Shown here piece by piece: positions 7,734-15,737 of a stretch of 64,000 nt of DNA. A program made the translations under genes and the position numbers. The notes under the pieces were generated by a model. That model did no database searches and was not told the origin of the DNA. It worked only from the letters and a program-made list of their open reading frames with translations. This DNA comes from Leifsonia sp. Root227. GTDB taxonomy: Bacteria; Actinomycetota; Actinomycetes; Actinomycetales; Microbacteriaceae. The stretch is taken from the NCBI RefSeq assembly GCF_001428745.1, contig NZ_LMIO01000003.1, positions 558,001 through 622,000 on the forward strand, given 5' to 3'. Numbering within the stretch: the stretch's first letter is position 1; every line of letters begins with the position of its first letter.

Positions 7734-9347
7734 TCAGACCCAGCTGGGCAGCCACATGTGGATCTGCCAGTACCAGAACGGGATCTGCTGCGCGGTCCAG
7801 ATCGGCCAGAAGAACACGCTCACCGCCGACGCGACCACGAGGAACAGACCGACCCAGATGATTCCGCGCTTGCGCCGGTGCGACGGATCGCTCCGCCTCC
7901 CGAGCACGATCCCGATGACCGCGGTCAGCCCGAGGATCAGGTACGGCTCGAACGCGATCGCGTAGAACTCGAAGATCGTGCGGTTGATGTAGAGCAGCCA
8001 CGGCAGGTACCCGGCGGCGAGGCCGGTGAGGATGAGTCCCACCTGCCACTCGCGGTAGCGGATCACCCGGTAGACCAGGTAGAACGCCGCCGCTCCCGCC
8101 GCCCACCAGATCAGCGGGTTGCCCAGGGAGGTGATCGCGGACGAGCACGCGTTCGCCGTGCATCCGTTCTCGCCGAGGTTCGAGCCGACGTAGTACATGC
8201 TGGTCGGCCGGATCATGAACAGCCAGGTCAGCGGGTTGGCCTGGTACGGGTGCGAGACGTGCAGGTTGATGCTGTAGCCGTACATCTCGGTCTGGTAGTG
8301 CCAGAGGTTCTGCAGCCAGAGCGGCACCCAGGACAGCCCGCCCGTCCACTGCATGTGCGTCGACTCCGCCCAGTGCCGGTAGTAGCCGCCGCTGGTGACG
8401 AGCCAGCCGGTCCAGGTGGCGACGTAGCTGACCAGCGCGATCGGCACCATGAGGACGAATGTGGCCGGTGCCTGCTTGAGGATGGCCCCGCTGATGAAGA
8501 ATGGCAGCCCGACGCGGCGCCTGGCGACGATGTCGACCACCACGGTGTACACGGCGAAGAACGCCAGGAAGTAGAAGCCGCTCCACTTCACCCCTGCGCA
8601 CAGCCCGGCGAGCACGCCGGCGGCGAGCAGCCACGGTCGCCACCACAGCACGGGTCCCCAGGCGGGGTCGCGCCCGGCAGCCCACGCCGCGTGCACCTTC
8701 TCCGCCAGCCGGGTGGCGTGCCACTGTCTGTCGAGCAGGATGCACCAGAACGCCAGCAGGGCGAGGAACATCACCGAGTTGTCGAGCAGGGCGACCCTGC
8801 TCATCACGATCGCGTGGCCGTCGATCGCCAGCAGGAACCCGGCGACGGTGGCGAGGATGGTCGACCCGAACAGCTTCCGCGCGATCAGGAAGACGACCAG
8901 CACGGCCAGGATGCCGACGACGGCGGTCGAGATCCGCCAGCCGAAGGAGTCGCCTGCGCCGAACGCCGCGAGGCCGAGCGCGATCATCCACTTGCCGAGC
9001 GGTGGATGCGCGACGAACGACGGATCGGACGTGAAGATGTCCGTGTTGCCCGCGTTGAACTGCTGATCTGCCTTGTCCGGCCAGCTGCCCTCGTAGCCGA
9101 GGTGCATCAGCGAGTACGCGTCCTTCACATAGAAGGTCTCGTCGAAGACCAGCGCGTGCGGGAACCCCAGGTTCCAGAGCCGCAGCACGGCGGCGAGCAG
9201 CGTGACGGCGACGGGAGCGCCCCAATACCAGAGCTTCATCCGCAGCGGGGTGCGGAGCATCCGTGCCCACCAGTCGTCGAGCCTGGTTCCCGTCTGCTCC
9301 ACCGGGAGGGGCGCGATCGGGCTGCCGATGGCGGGTGTCGAAGTCAC
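7734..9347 (-). CDS. pmt: Protein O-mannosyltransferase (dolichyl/polyprenyl-P-mannose dependent, GT39)
   Basis: A 537-residue polytopic membrane enzyme. It transfers mannose from polyprenyl-phosphate-mannose to Ser/Thr of secreted proteins during Sec export. The acidic DE pair of the first external loop is seen in LVFDETFYVKDAYS near residues 62-75, followed by the family block around GSWPDKADQQFN. About eleven hydrophobic segments follow, and the C-terminus has the HMW region typical of actinobacterial Pmt. The start is GTG with TAGCAT at 9354-9359 six bases upstream. It is divergent from rsmI with a 44-base gap, the arrangement common in actinobacteria. The neighbouring CWB2 protein is a plausible client. 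Confidence 0.94.
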   Translation of the reverse strand: MTSTPAIGSPIAPLPVEQTGTRLDDWWARMLRTPLRMKLWYWGAPVAVTLLAAVLRLWNLGFPHALVFDETFYVKDAYSLMHLGYEGSWPDKADQQFNAGNTDIFTSDPSFVAHPPLGKWMIALGLAAFGAGDSFGWRISTAVVGILAVLVVFLIARKLFGSTILATVAGFLLAIDGHAIVMSRVALLDNSVMFLALLAFWCILLDRQWHATRLAEKVHAAWAAGRDPAWGPVLWWRPWLLAAGVLAGLCAGVKWSGFYFLAFFAVYTVVVDIVARRRVGLPFFISGAILKQAPATFVLMVPIALVSYVATWTGWLVTSGGYYRHWAESTHMQWTGGLSWVPLWLQNLWHYQTEMYGYSINLHVSHPYQANPLTWLFMIRPTSMYYVGSNLGENGCTANACSSAITSLGNPLIWWAAGAAAFYLVYRVIRYREWQVGLILTGLAAGYLPWLLYINRTIFEFYAIAFEPYLILGLTAVIGIVLGRRSDPSHRRKRGIIWVGLFLVVASAVSVFFWPIWTAQQIPFWYWQIHMWLPSWV

Positions 9348-9391
9348 CAGATCATGCTAGAGGGTGCGTCTATGGGTGACAGACTCGGAGC

Positions 9392-10207
9392 ATGATCATC
9401 CTCGCGGCCACTCCCATCGGCAACCTCAAAGACGCGTCTCTGCGCCTGATCGAGGTGCTGGGCTCGGCTGCCGTGGTCGCGGCGGAGGACACCAGGGTGA
9501 CCCAGCGACTGCTCGCGGGGCTCGGCATCGAGAACCGTCCTCGCCTGATCGCGCTGCACGACCACAACGAGCGCGACAGGTCTGCCGAACTGGTGGAGCT
9601 GGCGCGCGAACAGGATGTCGTGGTGCTGTCGGATGCGGGGATGCCGACCGTCTCCGACCCCGGCTTCCACCTCGTCGAGGCCGCGGCGGCCGCCGGCGTC
9701 GGCGTCACGGTCATCCCCGGCCCGAGCGCGGTGGTGACGGCGCTCGCCGTGTCTGGGCTTCCCACCGACCGGTTCACCTTCGAGGGCTTCCTGCCGCGCA
9801 AGCAGGGGGAGCGGCTGAGCACGTTCCGCGCGCTCGCCTCCGAGCCGCGCACGATGGTGTTCTTCGAGTCGCCCAACCGGCTCGCAGCGTCCATCGCCGA
9901 CCTCGCGACGGTGCTCGGCGACGACAGGCGCGTGGTGGTGTGCCGGGAGCTGACGAAGCTGTTCGAGGAGGTCAAGCGCGGCACAGCGGCAGAGCTCGCG
10001 GCCTGGGCTGCGGAGGGTGTGCGCGGCGAGATCGCGGTCGTCGTCGCCGGAGCGGAGGCGCGGACGGTCGATCTGGAGACCGGCGTAACACAGGTGCTCG
10101 CGCTGGTCGCAGGCGGTGTGCGGCTCAAAGACGCGGCAGGCGAGGTCGCAGAAGCGACGGGGCTCGGCAAACGCGACCTCTACCAGGGGGCACTCGACCG
10201 GAAGTGA
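9392..10207 (+). CDS. rsmI: 16S rRNA (cytidine-1402-2'-O)-methyltransferase
   Basis: A 271-residue tetrapyrrole-methylase-fold enzyme that 2'-O-methylates C1402 in the ribosomal decoding centre. Family blocks are complete: ATPIGNLKDASLR at the N-terminus, EDTRVTQRLL, LSDAGMPTVSDPG, the SAM-site IPGPSAVVTAL, and FEGFLPRKQG. A CAGACT hexamer six bases before the ATG and no Shine-Dalgarno point to a leaderless transcript. It precedes metG by 54 bases on the same strand, a conserved actinobacterial neighbourhood. Confidence 0.95.
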   Translation: MIILAATPIGNLKDASLRLIEVLGSAAVVAAEDTRVTQRLLAGLGIENRPRLIALHDHNERDRSAELVELAREQDVVVLSDAGMPTVSDPGFHLVEAAAAAGVGVTVIPGPSAVVTALAVSGLPTDRFTFEGFLPRKQGERLSTFRALASEPRTMVFFESPNRLAASIADLATVLGDDRRVVVCRELTKLFEEVKRGTAAELAAWAAEGVRGEIAVVVAGAEARTVDLETGVTQVLALVAGGVRLKDAAGEVAEATGLGKRDLYQGALDRK

Positions 10208-10248
10208 CCCCAGCCGGTAATACGCCAGGATGCGCCCCCGCGCGCCCG

Positions 10249-10254
10249 TAGGAT
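10249..10254 (+). promoter_or_regulatory. -10 element TAGGAT of metG, leaderless type
   Basis: TAGGAT lies seven bases before the ATG at 10262, so transcription would begin at or next to the start codon. There is no clear -35 box at the expected distance. Confidence 0.5.
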
Positions 10255-10261
10255 GGTCACC

Positions 10262-11851
10262 ATGTCCGACGGCTCTTCGTTCTACATCACCACGCCGATC
10301 TTCTACGTGAATGATGTCCCGCACATCGGGCACGCATACACGGAGGTCGCCGCTGACGTCCTCGCGCGCTGGCACAGGCAGGCCGGTGACGACACCTGGC
10401 TGCTGACCGGCACGGACGAGCACGGCCAGAAGATCCTGCGCACCGCGACCGCCAACGGCACCACCCCGCAGGAGTGGGCCGACCGTCTCGTGACGAACGA
10501 GTGGCTTCCGCTGCTGAAGACGATCGACATCGCGAACGACGACTTCATCCGCACCACGGACGAGCGGCACGAGAAGAACGTGCAGAAGTTCCTGCAGAAG
10601 CTCTACGACGACGGCTTCATCTACGCCGGGGAGTACGAGGCGCTGTACTGCGTGGGCTGCGAGGAGTTCAAGCCGCAGAGCGAGATCGTCGACGGCACGG
10701 GGGAGTACGAGGGCCAGAAGGTCTGCGCCATCCACTCGAAGCCGCTGGAGCTGCTGCAGGAGAAGAACTACTTCTTCCGGATGAGCCAGTTCGCCGACCA
10801 GCTCCTCGCGCTCTACGAGGAGCGCCCGGAGTTCGTGCAGCCGGAGTCCGCCCGCAACGAGGTCGTCTCGTTCGTGCGCCAAGGACTCAGCGACCTGTCG
10901 ATCTCACGGTCGAGCTTCGACTGGGGCATCAAGGTGCCGTGGGACGAGTCGCACGTGGTCTACGTGTGGTTCGACGCCCTCCTCAACTACGCCACCGCCG
11001 TCGGCTACGGCCAGGACGACGAGAACTTCGCCAGGCGCTGGCCGGCGACGCACATCGTCGGCAAAGACATCCTGCGCTTCCACGCGGTGATCTGGCCGGC
11101 CATGCTCCTCGCTGCGGGACTCGACGTTCCGCACCAGGTGTACGGCCACGGGTGGCTGCTGGTCGGCGGCGAGAAGATGTCCAAGTCCAAGCTGACCGGC
11201 ATCGCGCCCACCCAGATCACCGACACGTTCGGGTCGGATGCGTTCCGCTACTACTTCATGCGCGCCATCAGCTTCGGCCAGGACGGCTCGTTCAGCTGGG
11301 AAGACCTGTCCGCCCGCTATCAGGCCGAGCTCGCCAACGGGTTCGGGAACCTCGCGTCCAGGGTCGTCGCGATGGTCTCGCGCTACTTCGAGGGCGTCGT
11401 GCCGCCCGCCGGCCGCTACGAGGACGCCGACTTCGCCGTGCAGAAGACGGTCGCCGACGCCGCCTCTGCCGCTGACGCCGCCATCGAGAAGCTGGCGATC
11501 CACGACGCGCTCACCGCCGTCTGGACGATCGTCGACGAGCTCAACGGGTACATCACCGCCCAGGAGCCGTGGTCGCTCGCCAAGGACGAGACGCAGCGCG
11601 AGCGCCTCGCCACCGTGCTCTACACCGCCGCGGAGGGACTGCGCGCGCTCGCCGTGCTGCTGTCTCCCGTCATCCCGAAGGCCACCCTCAAGCTGTGGGT
11701 GGCGCTCGGCGCGGAGGACGAGCTCGGCGGACTCGACGAGCAGCCGCTGCGCACGGCGGGCGAGTGGGGCCAGCTTCCCGCCGGCACCACCGTCAACGGT
11801 CTCGAGGCGCTGTTCCCCCGGATCGACGCGGACGCGGTGCCTGGCGCATGA
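10262..11851 (+). CDS. metG: Methionyl-tRNA synthetase
   Basis: A class I aminoacyl-tRNA synthetase of 529 residues from the preferred start. The HIGH signature is at residues 21-24 and KMSKS at 305-309. A single zinc knuckle (CVGC ... CAIH) lies between, the reduced form common in actinobacteria, and there is no C-terminal tRNA-binding extension. An ATG nine bases upstream (10253) is in frame. I prefer 10262 because TAGGAT ends seven bases before it, so the mRNA would be leaderless there. The stop overlaps the tatD start (ATGA), beginning the metG-tatD-rsmA operon. Confidence 0.96.
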   Translation: MSDGSSFYITTPIFYVNDVPHIGHAYTEVAADVLARWHRQAGDDTWLLTGTDEHGQKILRTATANGTTPQEWADRLVTNEWLPLLKTIDIANDDFIRTTDERHEKNVQKFLQKLYDDGFIYAGEYEALYCVGCEEFKPQSEIVDGTGEYEGQKVCAIHSKPLELLQEKNYFFRMSQFADQLLALYEERPEFVQPESARNEVVSFVRQGLSDLSISRSSFDWGIKVPWDESHVVYVWFDALLNYATAVGYGQDDENFARRWPATHIVGKDILRFHAVIWPAMLLAAGLDVPHQVYGHGWLLVGGEKMSKSKLTGIAPTQITDTFGSDAFRYYFMRAISFGQDGSFSWEDLSARYQAELANGFGNLASRVVAMVSRYFEGVVPPAGRYEDADFAVQKTVADAASAADAAIEKLAIHDALTAVWTIVDELNGYITAQEPWSLAKDETQRERLATVLYTAAEGLRALAVLLSPVIPKATLKLWVALGAEDELGGLDEQPLRTAGEWGQLPAGTTVNGLEALFPRIDADAVPGA

Positions 11852-12777
11852 CCGACCCGGCGTTCATCCGGCAGCGTCACGTCACCGACGGGCGTGACCT
11901 GGAGTACCCGCCGCTTCCGGAGGCGCTTGTCGTCCCCGTCTACGACAACCACACCCACCTGGAGATCGCGGACGGCGACGAGCCGATGGACTACCGGGAG
12001 CAGCTCGACCGCGCATCCAGCGTCGGCGTCCGCGGCGTCGTCCAGGTCGGCAACGACGTGGAGACCTCGCGCTGGTCGGCCGACATGGCCGCCATCGAGC
12101 CCCGGATGCTCGCCGCCGTCGCCCTGCACCCGAACGACGCGCCGGACTACGCGGAGCGCGGTGAACTCGACGACGCGCTCGCGGTGATCGCCGAGCTCGC
12201 CGCCCGACCCCGGGTGCGCGCCGTCGGCGAGACGGGCCTGGACTTCTACCGCACCGAGGCCGGGCCGCGCCGTGACGCGCAGTTCCGCTCCTTCGAGGCG
12301 CACATCGAGATCGCCAAGCAGAACGACATCGCCATGCAGATCCACGACAGGGATGCGCACGCCGACGTCATCGCGACCCTCAAACGCGTCGGCGCCCCGG
12401 AGCGCACCGTGTTCCACTGCTTCTCCGGCGACGCCGAGTTCGCGCAGCTCTGCGCGGACAACGGCTGGTACATGTCGTTCGCGGGCAACGTCACGTTCAA
12501 GAACGCCGAGAACCTTCGCGACGCCCTGCGGGTCGCTCCGCGCTCGCTGATCATGGTCGAGACGGACGCGCCGTTCCTCACCCCGACCCCGTTCCGCGGA
12601 AGGCCGAACGCGCCGTACCTCATCCCGTACACGCTGCGCGCGATGGCGGAGACGATCGGCACGGACGCCTCCACCCTGGCAGCGCAGATCTGCTCGAACA
12701 CCGAGCTGGTCTACGGCCGCTGGGACGCCGAGCCGGTCGCGTCGCCGCCGACGACGCCCATCGGGATCATCGCGTGA
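11848..12777 (+). CDS. tatD: TatD family metal-dependent deoxyribonuclease
   Basis: A 309-residue TIM-barrel metallohydrolase. The metal ligands are all visible: HTH in YDNHTHLE near the N-terminus, the glutamate in GETGLDFYR, histidines in MQIHDRDAH and VFHCFSGD, and the aspartate in METDAPFLTP. TatD proteins act as 3'-5' exonucleases in DNA repair or turnover. The start overlaps the metG stop, and the stop overlaps the rsmA GTG, so the three genes are translationally coupled. The first 25 residues form a short extension before the barrel. Confidence 0.94.
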   Translation: MTDPAFIRQRHVTDGRDLEYPPLPEALVVPVYDNHTHLEIADGDEPMDYREQLDRASSVGVRGVVQVGNDVETSRWSADMAAIEPRMLAAVALHPNDAPDYAERGELDDALAVIAELAARPRVRAVGETGLDFYRTEAGPRRDAQFRSFEAHIEIAKQNDIAMQIHDRDAHADVIATLKRVGAPERTVFHCFSGDAEFAQLCADNGWYMSFAGNVTFKNAENLRDALRVAPRSLIMVETDAPFLTPTPFRGRPNAPYLIPYTLRAMAETIGTDASTLAAQICSNTELVYGRWDAEPVASPPTTPIGIIA

Positions 12778-13622
12778 CCGCCCTTCGCCTCCTCGGTCCG
12801 GCCGAGATCCGCGACCTGGCCGACCTGCTCGACGTCACGCCGACGAAGAAGCTCGGCCAGAACTTCGTCATCGACGGCAACACCGTCCGCCGCATCGTGC
12901 GCGTCGCGAAGGTGCAGCCAGGGGATGTGGTGGTCGAGGTCGGGCCCGGGCTCGGCTCGCTGACCCTCGGGCTGCTGGAGGCGGACGCATCCGTCGTGGC
13001 CGTGGAGATCGACGGCAGACTCGCCGAGCAACTCCCGACCACCGTCCGCACGATGGCGGAGCAGGTCGCGGACCGGCTCACCGTCGTGCACAAGGATGCG
13101 CTGCACGTCACCGAGCTGCCGCAGTCGCCGACCAGGCTCGTCGCCAACCTGCCGTACAACGTCTCCGTGCCCGTGCTGCTGCATTTCCTCGAGCACTTCC
13201 CCGGCATCAGGAGCGGCGTGGTGATGGTGCAGGCCGAGGTCGGCTTCCGCGTCGCGGCGGAACCCGGATCGAAGGTCTACGGCGCCCCCAGCGTGAAGGC
13301 CGCCTGGTACGGCAGCTGGCGCACGGCGGGCACCGTCAGCCGCCAGGTGTTCTGGCCGGTGCCGAACGTCGACTCCGTGCTCGTCGCCTTCGAGCGCCAC
13401 GCGGAGGAGCCAGGAGACGAGACGCTGCGCGCCCGCACCTTCGAGCTGGTGGATGCGGCGTTCCAGCAGCGCAGGAAGATGCTGCGGCAGGCGCTCGCGC
13501 CGGTCTACGGCGACTCGGCCACCGCATCCGCCGCGCTGGAGACGGCCGGGCTGGCACCGACGCTGCGGGGCGAACAGCTCGGCATCGCCGACTTCGTCAG
13601 GCTCGCCACGGCGAGGGTCTAG
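12774..13622 (+). CDS. rsmA: 16S rRNA (adenine-1518/1519-N6)-dimethyltransferase
   Basis: KsgA/RsmA, 282 residues. It dimethylates two adjacent adenines in the 3' hairpin of 16S rRNA during late small-subunit assembly. The substrate-entry block LGQNFVIDGNTVRRIV, SAM motif I (VEVGPGLGSLTLGLLEA), the acidic residue in AVEID, and the catalytic motif NLPYNVSVP are all present. The start is a GTG inside the tatD stop (GTGA). It is last in the metG-tatD-rsmA operon, 31 bases before ispE. Loss of this enzyme generally gives kasugamycin resistance. Confidence 0.96.
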   Translation: MTALRLLGPAEIRDLADLLDVTPTKKLGQNFVIDGNTVRRIVRVAKVQPGDVVVEVGPGLGSLTLGLLEADASVVAVEIDGRLAEQLPTTVRTMAEQVADRLTVVHKDALHVTELPQSPTRLVANLPYNVSVPVLLHFLEHFPGIRSGVVMVQAEVGFRVAAEPGSKVYGAPSVKAAWYGSWRTAGTVSRQVFWPVPNVDSVLVAFERHAEEPGDETLRARTFELVDAAFQQRRKMLRQALAPVYGDSATASAALETAGLAPTLRGEQLGIADFVRLATARV

Positions 13623-13641
13623 CGCCTGGCTCATCCGCCTG

Positions 13642-13647
13642 TAGGTT
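13642..13647 (+). promoter_or_regulatory. -10 element TAGGTT of ispE, leaderless type
   Basis: TAGGTT ends six bases before the ispE ATG (13654), in a 31-base gap after rsmA. This suggests ispE has its own promoter and a leaderless mRNA. Confidence 0.5.
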
Positions 13648-13653
13648 GGGAGT

Positions 13654-14586
13654 ATGACCACTCCGGCCATTGACGCAGTTCACGTGCGAGCCCCCGGCAA
13701 GATCAACGTGTTCATGCGCGTCGGGGCGGTGATGGACGACGGGTACCACGACGTCGCGACGGCATACCAGGCCGTCTCTCTCTACGAGGATGTGCGCGCG
13801 TATCCCGACGACGAGTTCTCTGTCAGCTTCGGCGGCTCGATCGACACCTCCGGACTGCCGACGGACAGCACCAATCTGGCCATCAAAGCGGCGAAGCTGC
13901 TGGCGAGGAAGACCGGATACTCCGGGGGCGTGCGGCTCGAGATCGACAAGCACGTCCCGATCGCGGGCGGGATGGGCGGTGGTTCGGCAGACGCAGCGGC
14001 GACGCTCGTGGCCTGCGACGCCCTGTGGGGCACGGAGGCGAGCAAGGAGGATCTGCACTCCATCGCCGCCAGGCTCGGCGCCGACGTGCCGTTCGCCCTG
14101 GTCGGCGGAACGGCGATCGGCACCGGCAGAGGCGACCGGCTGAGCCCGGCGCTCGCCACCGGCCAGTTCCACTGGGTGCTCGCTCTGCCGGACAGTCAGC
14201 TGAGCACCCCGGCCGTCTACAGCGAGCTCGACAGGCACCGCGAGCGCCACTCCCGCGACATCGCGCCCGCGCAGTTCACGCCGACGGTCGACACCGCCGT
14301 GCTGCAGGCGCTGCGGGCGGGGGACCCCGCGATGCTCGCCGAGTCGCTGACCAACGACCTGCAGGCCCCGGCCATCCACCTGGCGCCCGAGATCGGCGCC
14401 GTGCTGGAGCTCGGCGAGATGAACGGCGCACTGGCGGGGATCGTCTCCGGCTCCGGGCCGACCGTCGCGTTCCTGACGGCGGACCTGGACAGCGCGCTGG
14501 ACCTGCAGATCGCGCTCAGTGCGGCGCGGCTCACGGCGGTGCGGGCGACGGGCCCGGTGCACGGGGCACGGATTCTGCCGGACTAG
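13654..14586 (+). CDS. ispE: 4-diphosphocytidyl-2-C-methyl-D-erythritol kinase
   Basis: A 310-residue GHMP kinase of the non-mevalonate (MEP) isoprenoid pathway. It phosphorylates CDP-methylerythritol at the 2-hydroxyl. Visible motifs are the substrate block [11 protein letters not shown], the glycine-rich ATP loop [17 protein letters not shown], and the C-terminal GHMP motif [11 protein letters not shown]. It follows rsmA directly, as in many actinobacteria. The convergent gene is uppP, which handles the C55 isoprenoid end of the same supply line; that link is a functional observation, not evidence of shared control. Confidence 0.95.
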   Translation: MTTPAIDAVHVRAPGKINVFMRVGAVMDDGYHDVATAYQAVSLYEDVRAYPDDEFSVSFGGSIDTSGLPTDSTNLAIKAAKLLARKTGYSGGVRLEIDKHVPIAGGMGGGSADAAATLVACDALWGTEASKEDLHSIAARLGADVPFALVGGTAIGTGRGDRLSPALATGQFHWVLALPDSQLSTPAVYSELDRHRERHSRDIAPAQFTPTVDTAVLQALRAGDPAMLAESLTNDLQAPAIHLAPEIGAVLELGEMNGALAGIVSGSGPTVAFLTADLDSALDLQIALSAARLTAVRATGPVHGARILPD

Positions 14587-14596
14587 CCGACGTGCG

Positions 14597-14650
14597 CGTC
14601 TGAGCCAACGATCACGTCTGAGCCCACGATTACGTCAGCCGACGATCATG
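14597..14650. repeat. 18-bp tandem repeat, about three copies, between ispE and uppP
   Basis: Two near-identical 18-base units (14597-14614 and 14615-14632, consensus CGTCTGAGCCMACGATYA) are followed by a degenerate third unit (14633-14650) that runs into the last codons of uppP. It fills the convergent gap. No strong hairpin is evident. Confidence 0.6.
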
Positions 14651-15479
14651 TCGCTGTGATCACGCCGGTCAGCAGCAGCACGGCCACCAGCACCGCGAGC
14701 CCGACGCGGTACCAGATGAACACGGTGATCGGGTGCTTCGTCACCAGCCGCAGCAGCCAGGCGATGCTCACGTAGGCGACGATGAGGCTCACGATGGTGG
14801 CGACGATGGTCGGGAGCCAGCCGACGCTGGAGCTGATCGCGCTCGCCTGAGTGATGCCCTCATAGCCGCCGGCCGCGACCAGCGCAGGGATGGCGAGGAA
14901 GAACGACAGGCGCGTGGCCGCCACCCGGTCGAGGCCGCGGAACAGGCCGGCGCTGATGGTCGCGCCGGAGCGGGAGACGCCGGGGATGAGGGCGATCACC
15001 TGGAAGACGCCGATAGCGACCGCATCCATGACGTTGGTGGACTCTTCGCCGCGGTTCTGGCGTCCGACCCGCTCAGCGGCCCACATCACGATGCTCCACA
15101 GGATCAGCGCAGCGACCACCACCCACAGGTTGCGCAGGCCGCCGGAGATGAGGTCTTTGGCGACCAGGCCGACGATCGCGATGGGGATGGAGCCGATGAT
15201 CACGTACCAGCCCATCCGGTAGTCGTGGCCCCGCGCATCCCGGTTGAACAGGCCGCGCGCCCAGGCGACCACGATGCGCACGATGTCTTTCCAGAAGTAG
15301 ATGATCGCTGCCAGGATGGCGCCGACCTGGATGATCGCGGTGAAAGCTGTCACACCCTGGTCGTCGATCTTCAGTCCGAGAAGCTTCTCGACGATGGTCA
15401 GGTGGCCCGTGCTCGACACGGGAAGGAACTCGGTGATGCCTTCGACGATGCCGAGGATCAGCGCTTGCAGCAGGTTCAT
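14646..15479 (-). CDS. uppP: Undecaprenyl-diphosphatase (BacA type)
   Basis: A 277-residue polytopic membrane phosphatase. It recycles undecaprenyl diphosphate to the monophosphate carrier needed for peptidoglycan and other wall polymers. Both catalytic blocks are present: GIVEGITEFLPVSSTGHL near the N-terminus (two glutamates plus the SSTGH site) and PGVSRSGATISAG with its arginine in the second half. I start at the ATG (15479) that gives MNLLQALILG, the normal family N-terminus. A 37-residue upstream reading is hydrophilic and unlike the family. Confidence 0.94.
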   Translation of the reverse strand: MNLLQALILGIVEGITEFLPVSSTGHLTIVEKLLGLKIDDQGVTAFTAIIQVGAILAAIIYFWKDIVRIVVAWARGLFNRDARGHDYRMGWYVIIGSIPIAIVGLVAKDLISGGLRNLWVVVAALILWSIVMWAAERVGRQNRGEESTNVMDAVAIGVFQVIALIPGVSRSGATISAGLFRGLDRVAATRLSFFLAIPALVAAGGYEGITQASAISSSVGWLPTIVATIVSLIVAYVSIAWLLRLVTKHPITVFIWYRVGLAVLVAVLLLTGVITAT

Positions 15480-15710
15480 CCGACCGCCTCTCGATTCAGG
15501 ATGCGGATCCCAGCATGTCGGTATGTCGGCAAGAAGTCTCTGAGAATCGCGCGAACCGAAGGCATTTCTACCCCAGGATGCCCATGACACAGGCGCAAGT
15601 CGGGTGTTGAGACGATTCGTTGCTGGATCGTATCCAAGCGCCCCATGCGGTCGGGCATCCCGGGGTGTGATCCCAAAATACCGAGGCCGTCAGGCCGGCT
15701 CATAACCGTG
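15480..15710. other. Intergenic region upstream of uppP and downstream of the LuxR regulator gene
   Basis: About 230 bases hold the uppP promoter region and no recognised gene. I saw no structured RNA or repeat family member. The last part, nearest the LuxR gene, carries the terminator listed separately. Confidence 0.5.
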
Positions 15711-15736
15711 AAGGGAAAACCGTCAAGTATTGACGG
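15711..15736 (-). terminator. Intrinsic terminator of the LuxR-type regulator gene
   Basis: CCGTCAA (15720-15726) and TTGACGG (15730-15736) form a perfect 7-bp stem with a 3-base loop. On the minus strand the hairpin is followed by TTTTCCCTT. It starts one base after the stop codon. It is the most classical rho-independent terminator in the window. Confidence 0.85.
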
Positions 15737-15737
15737 G

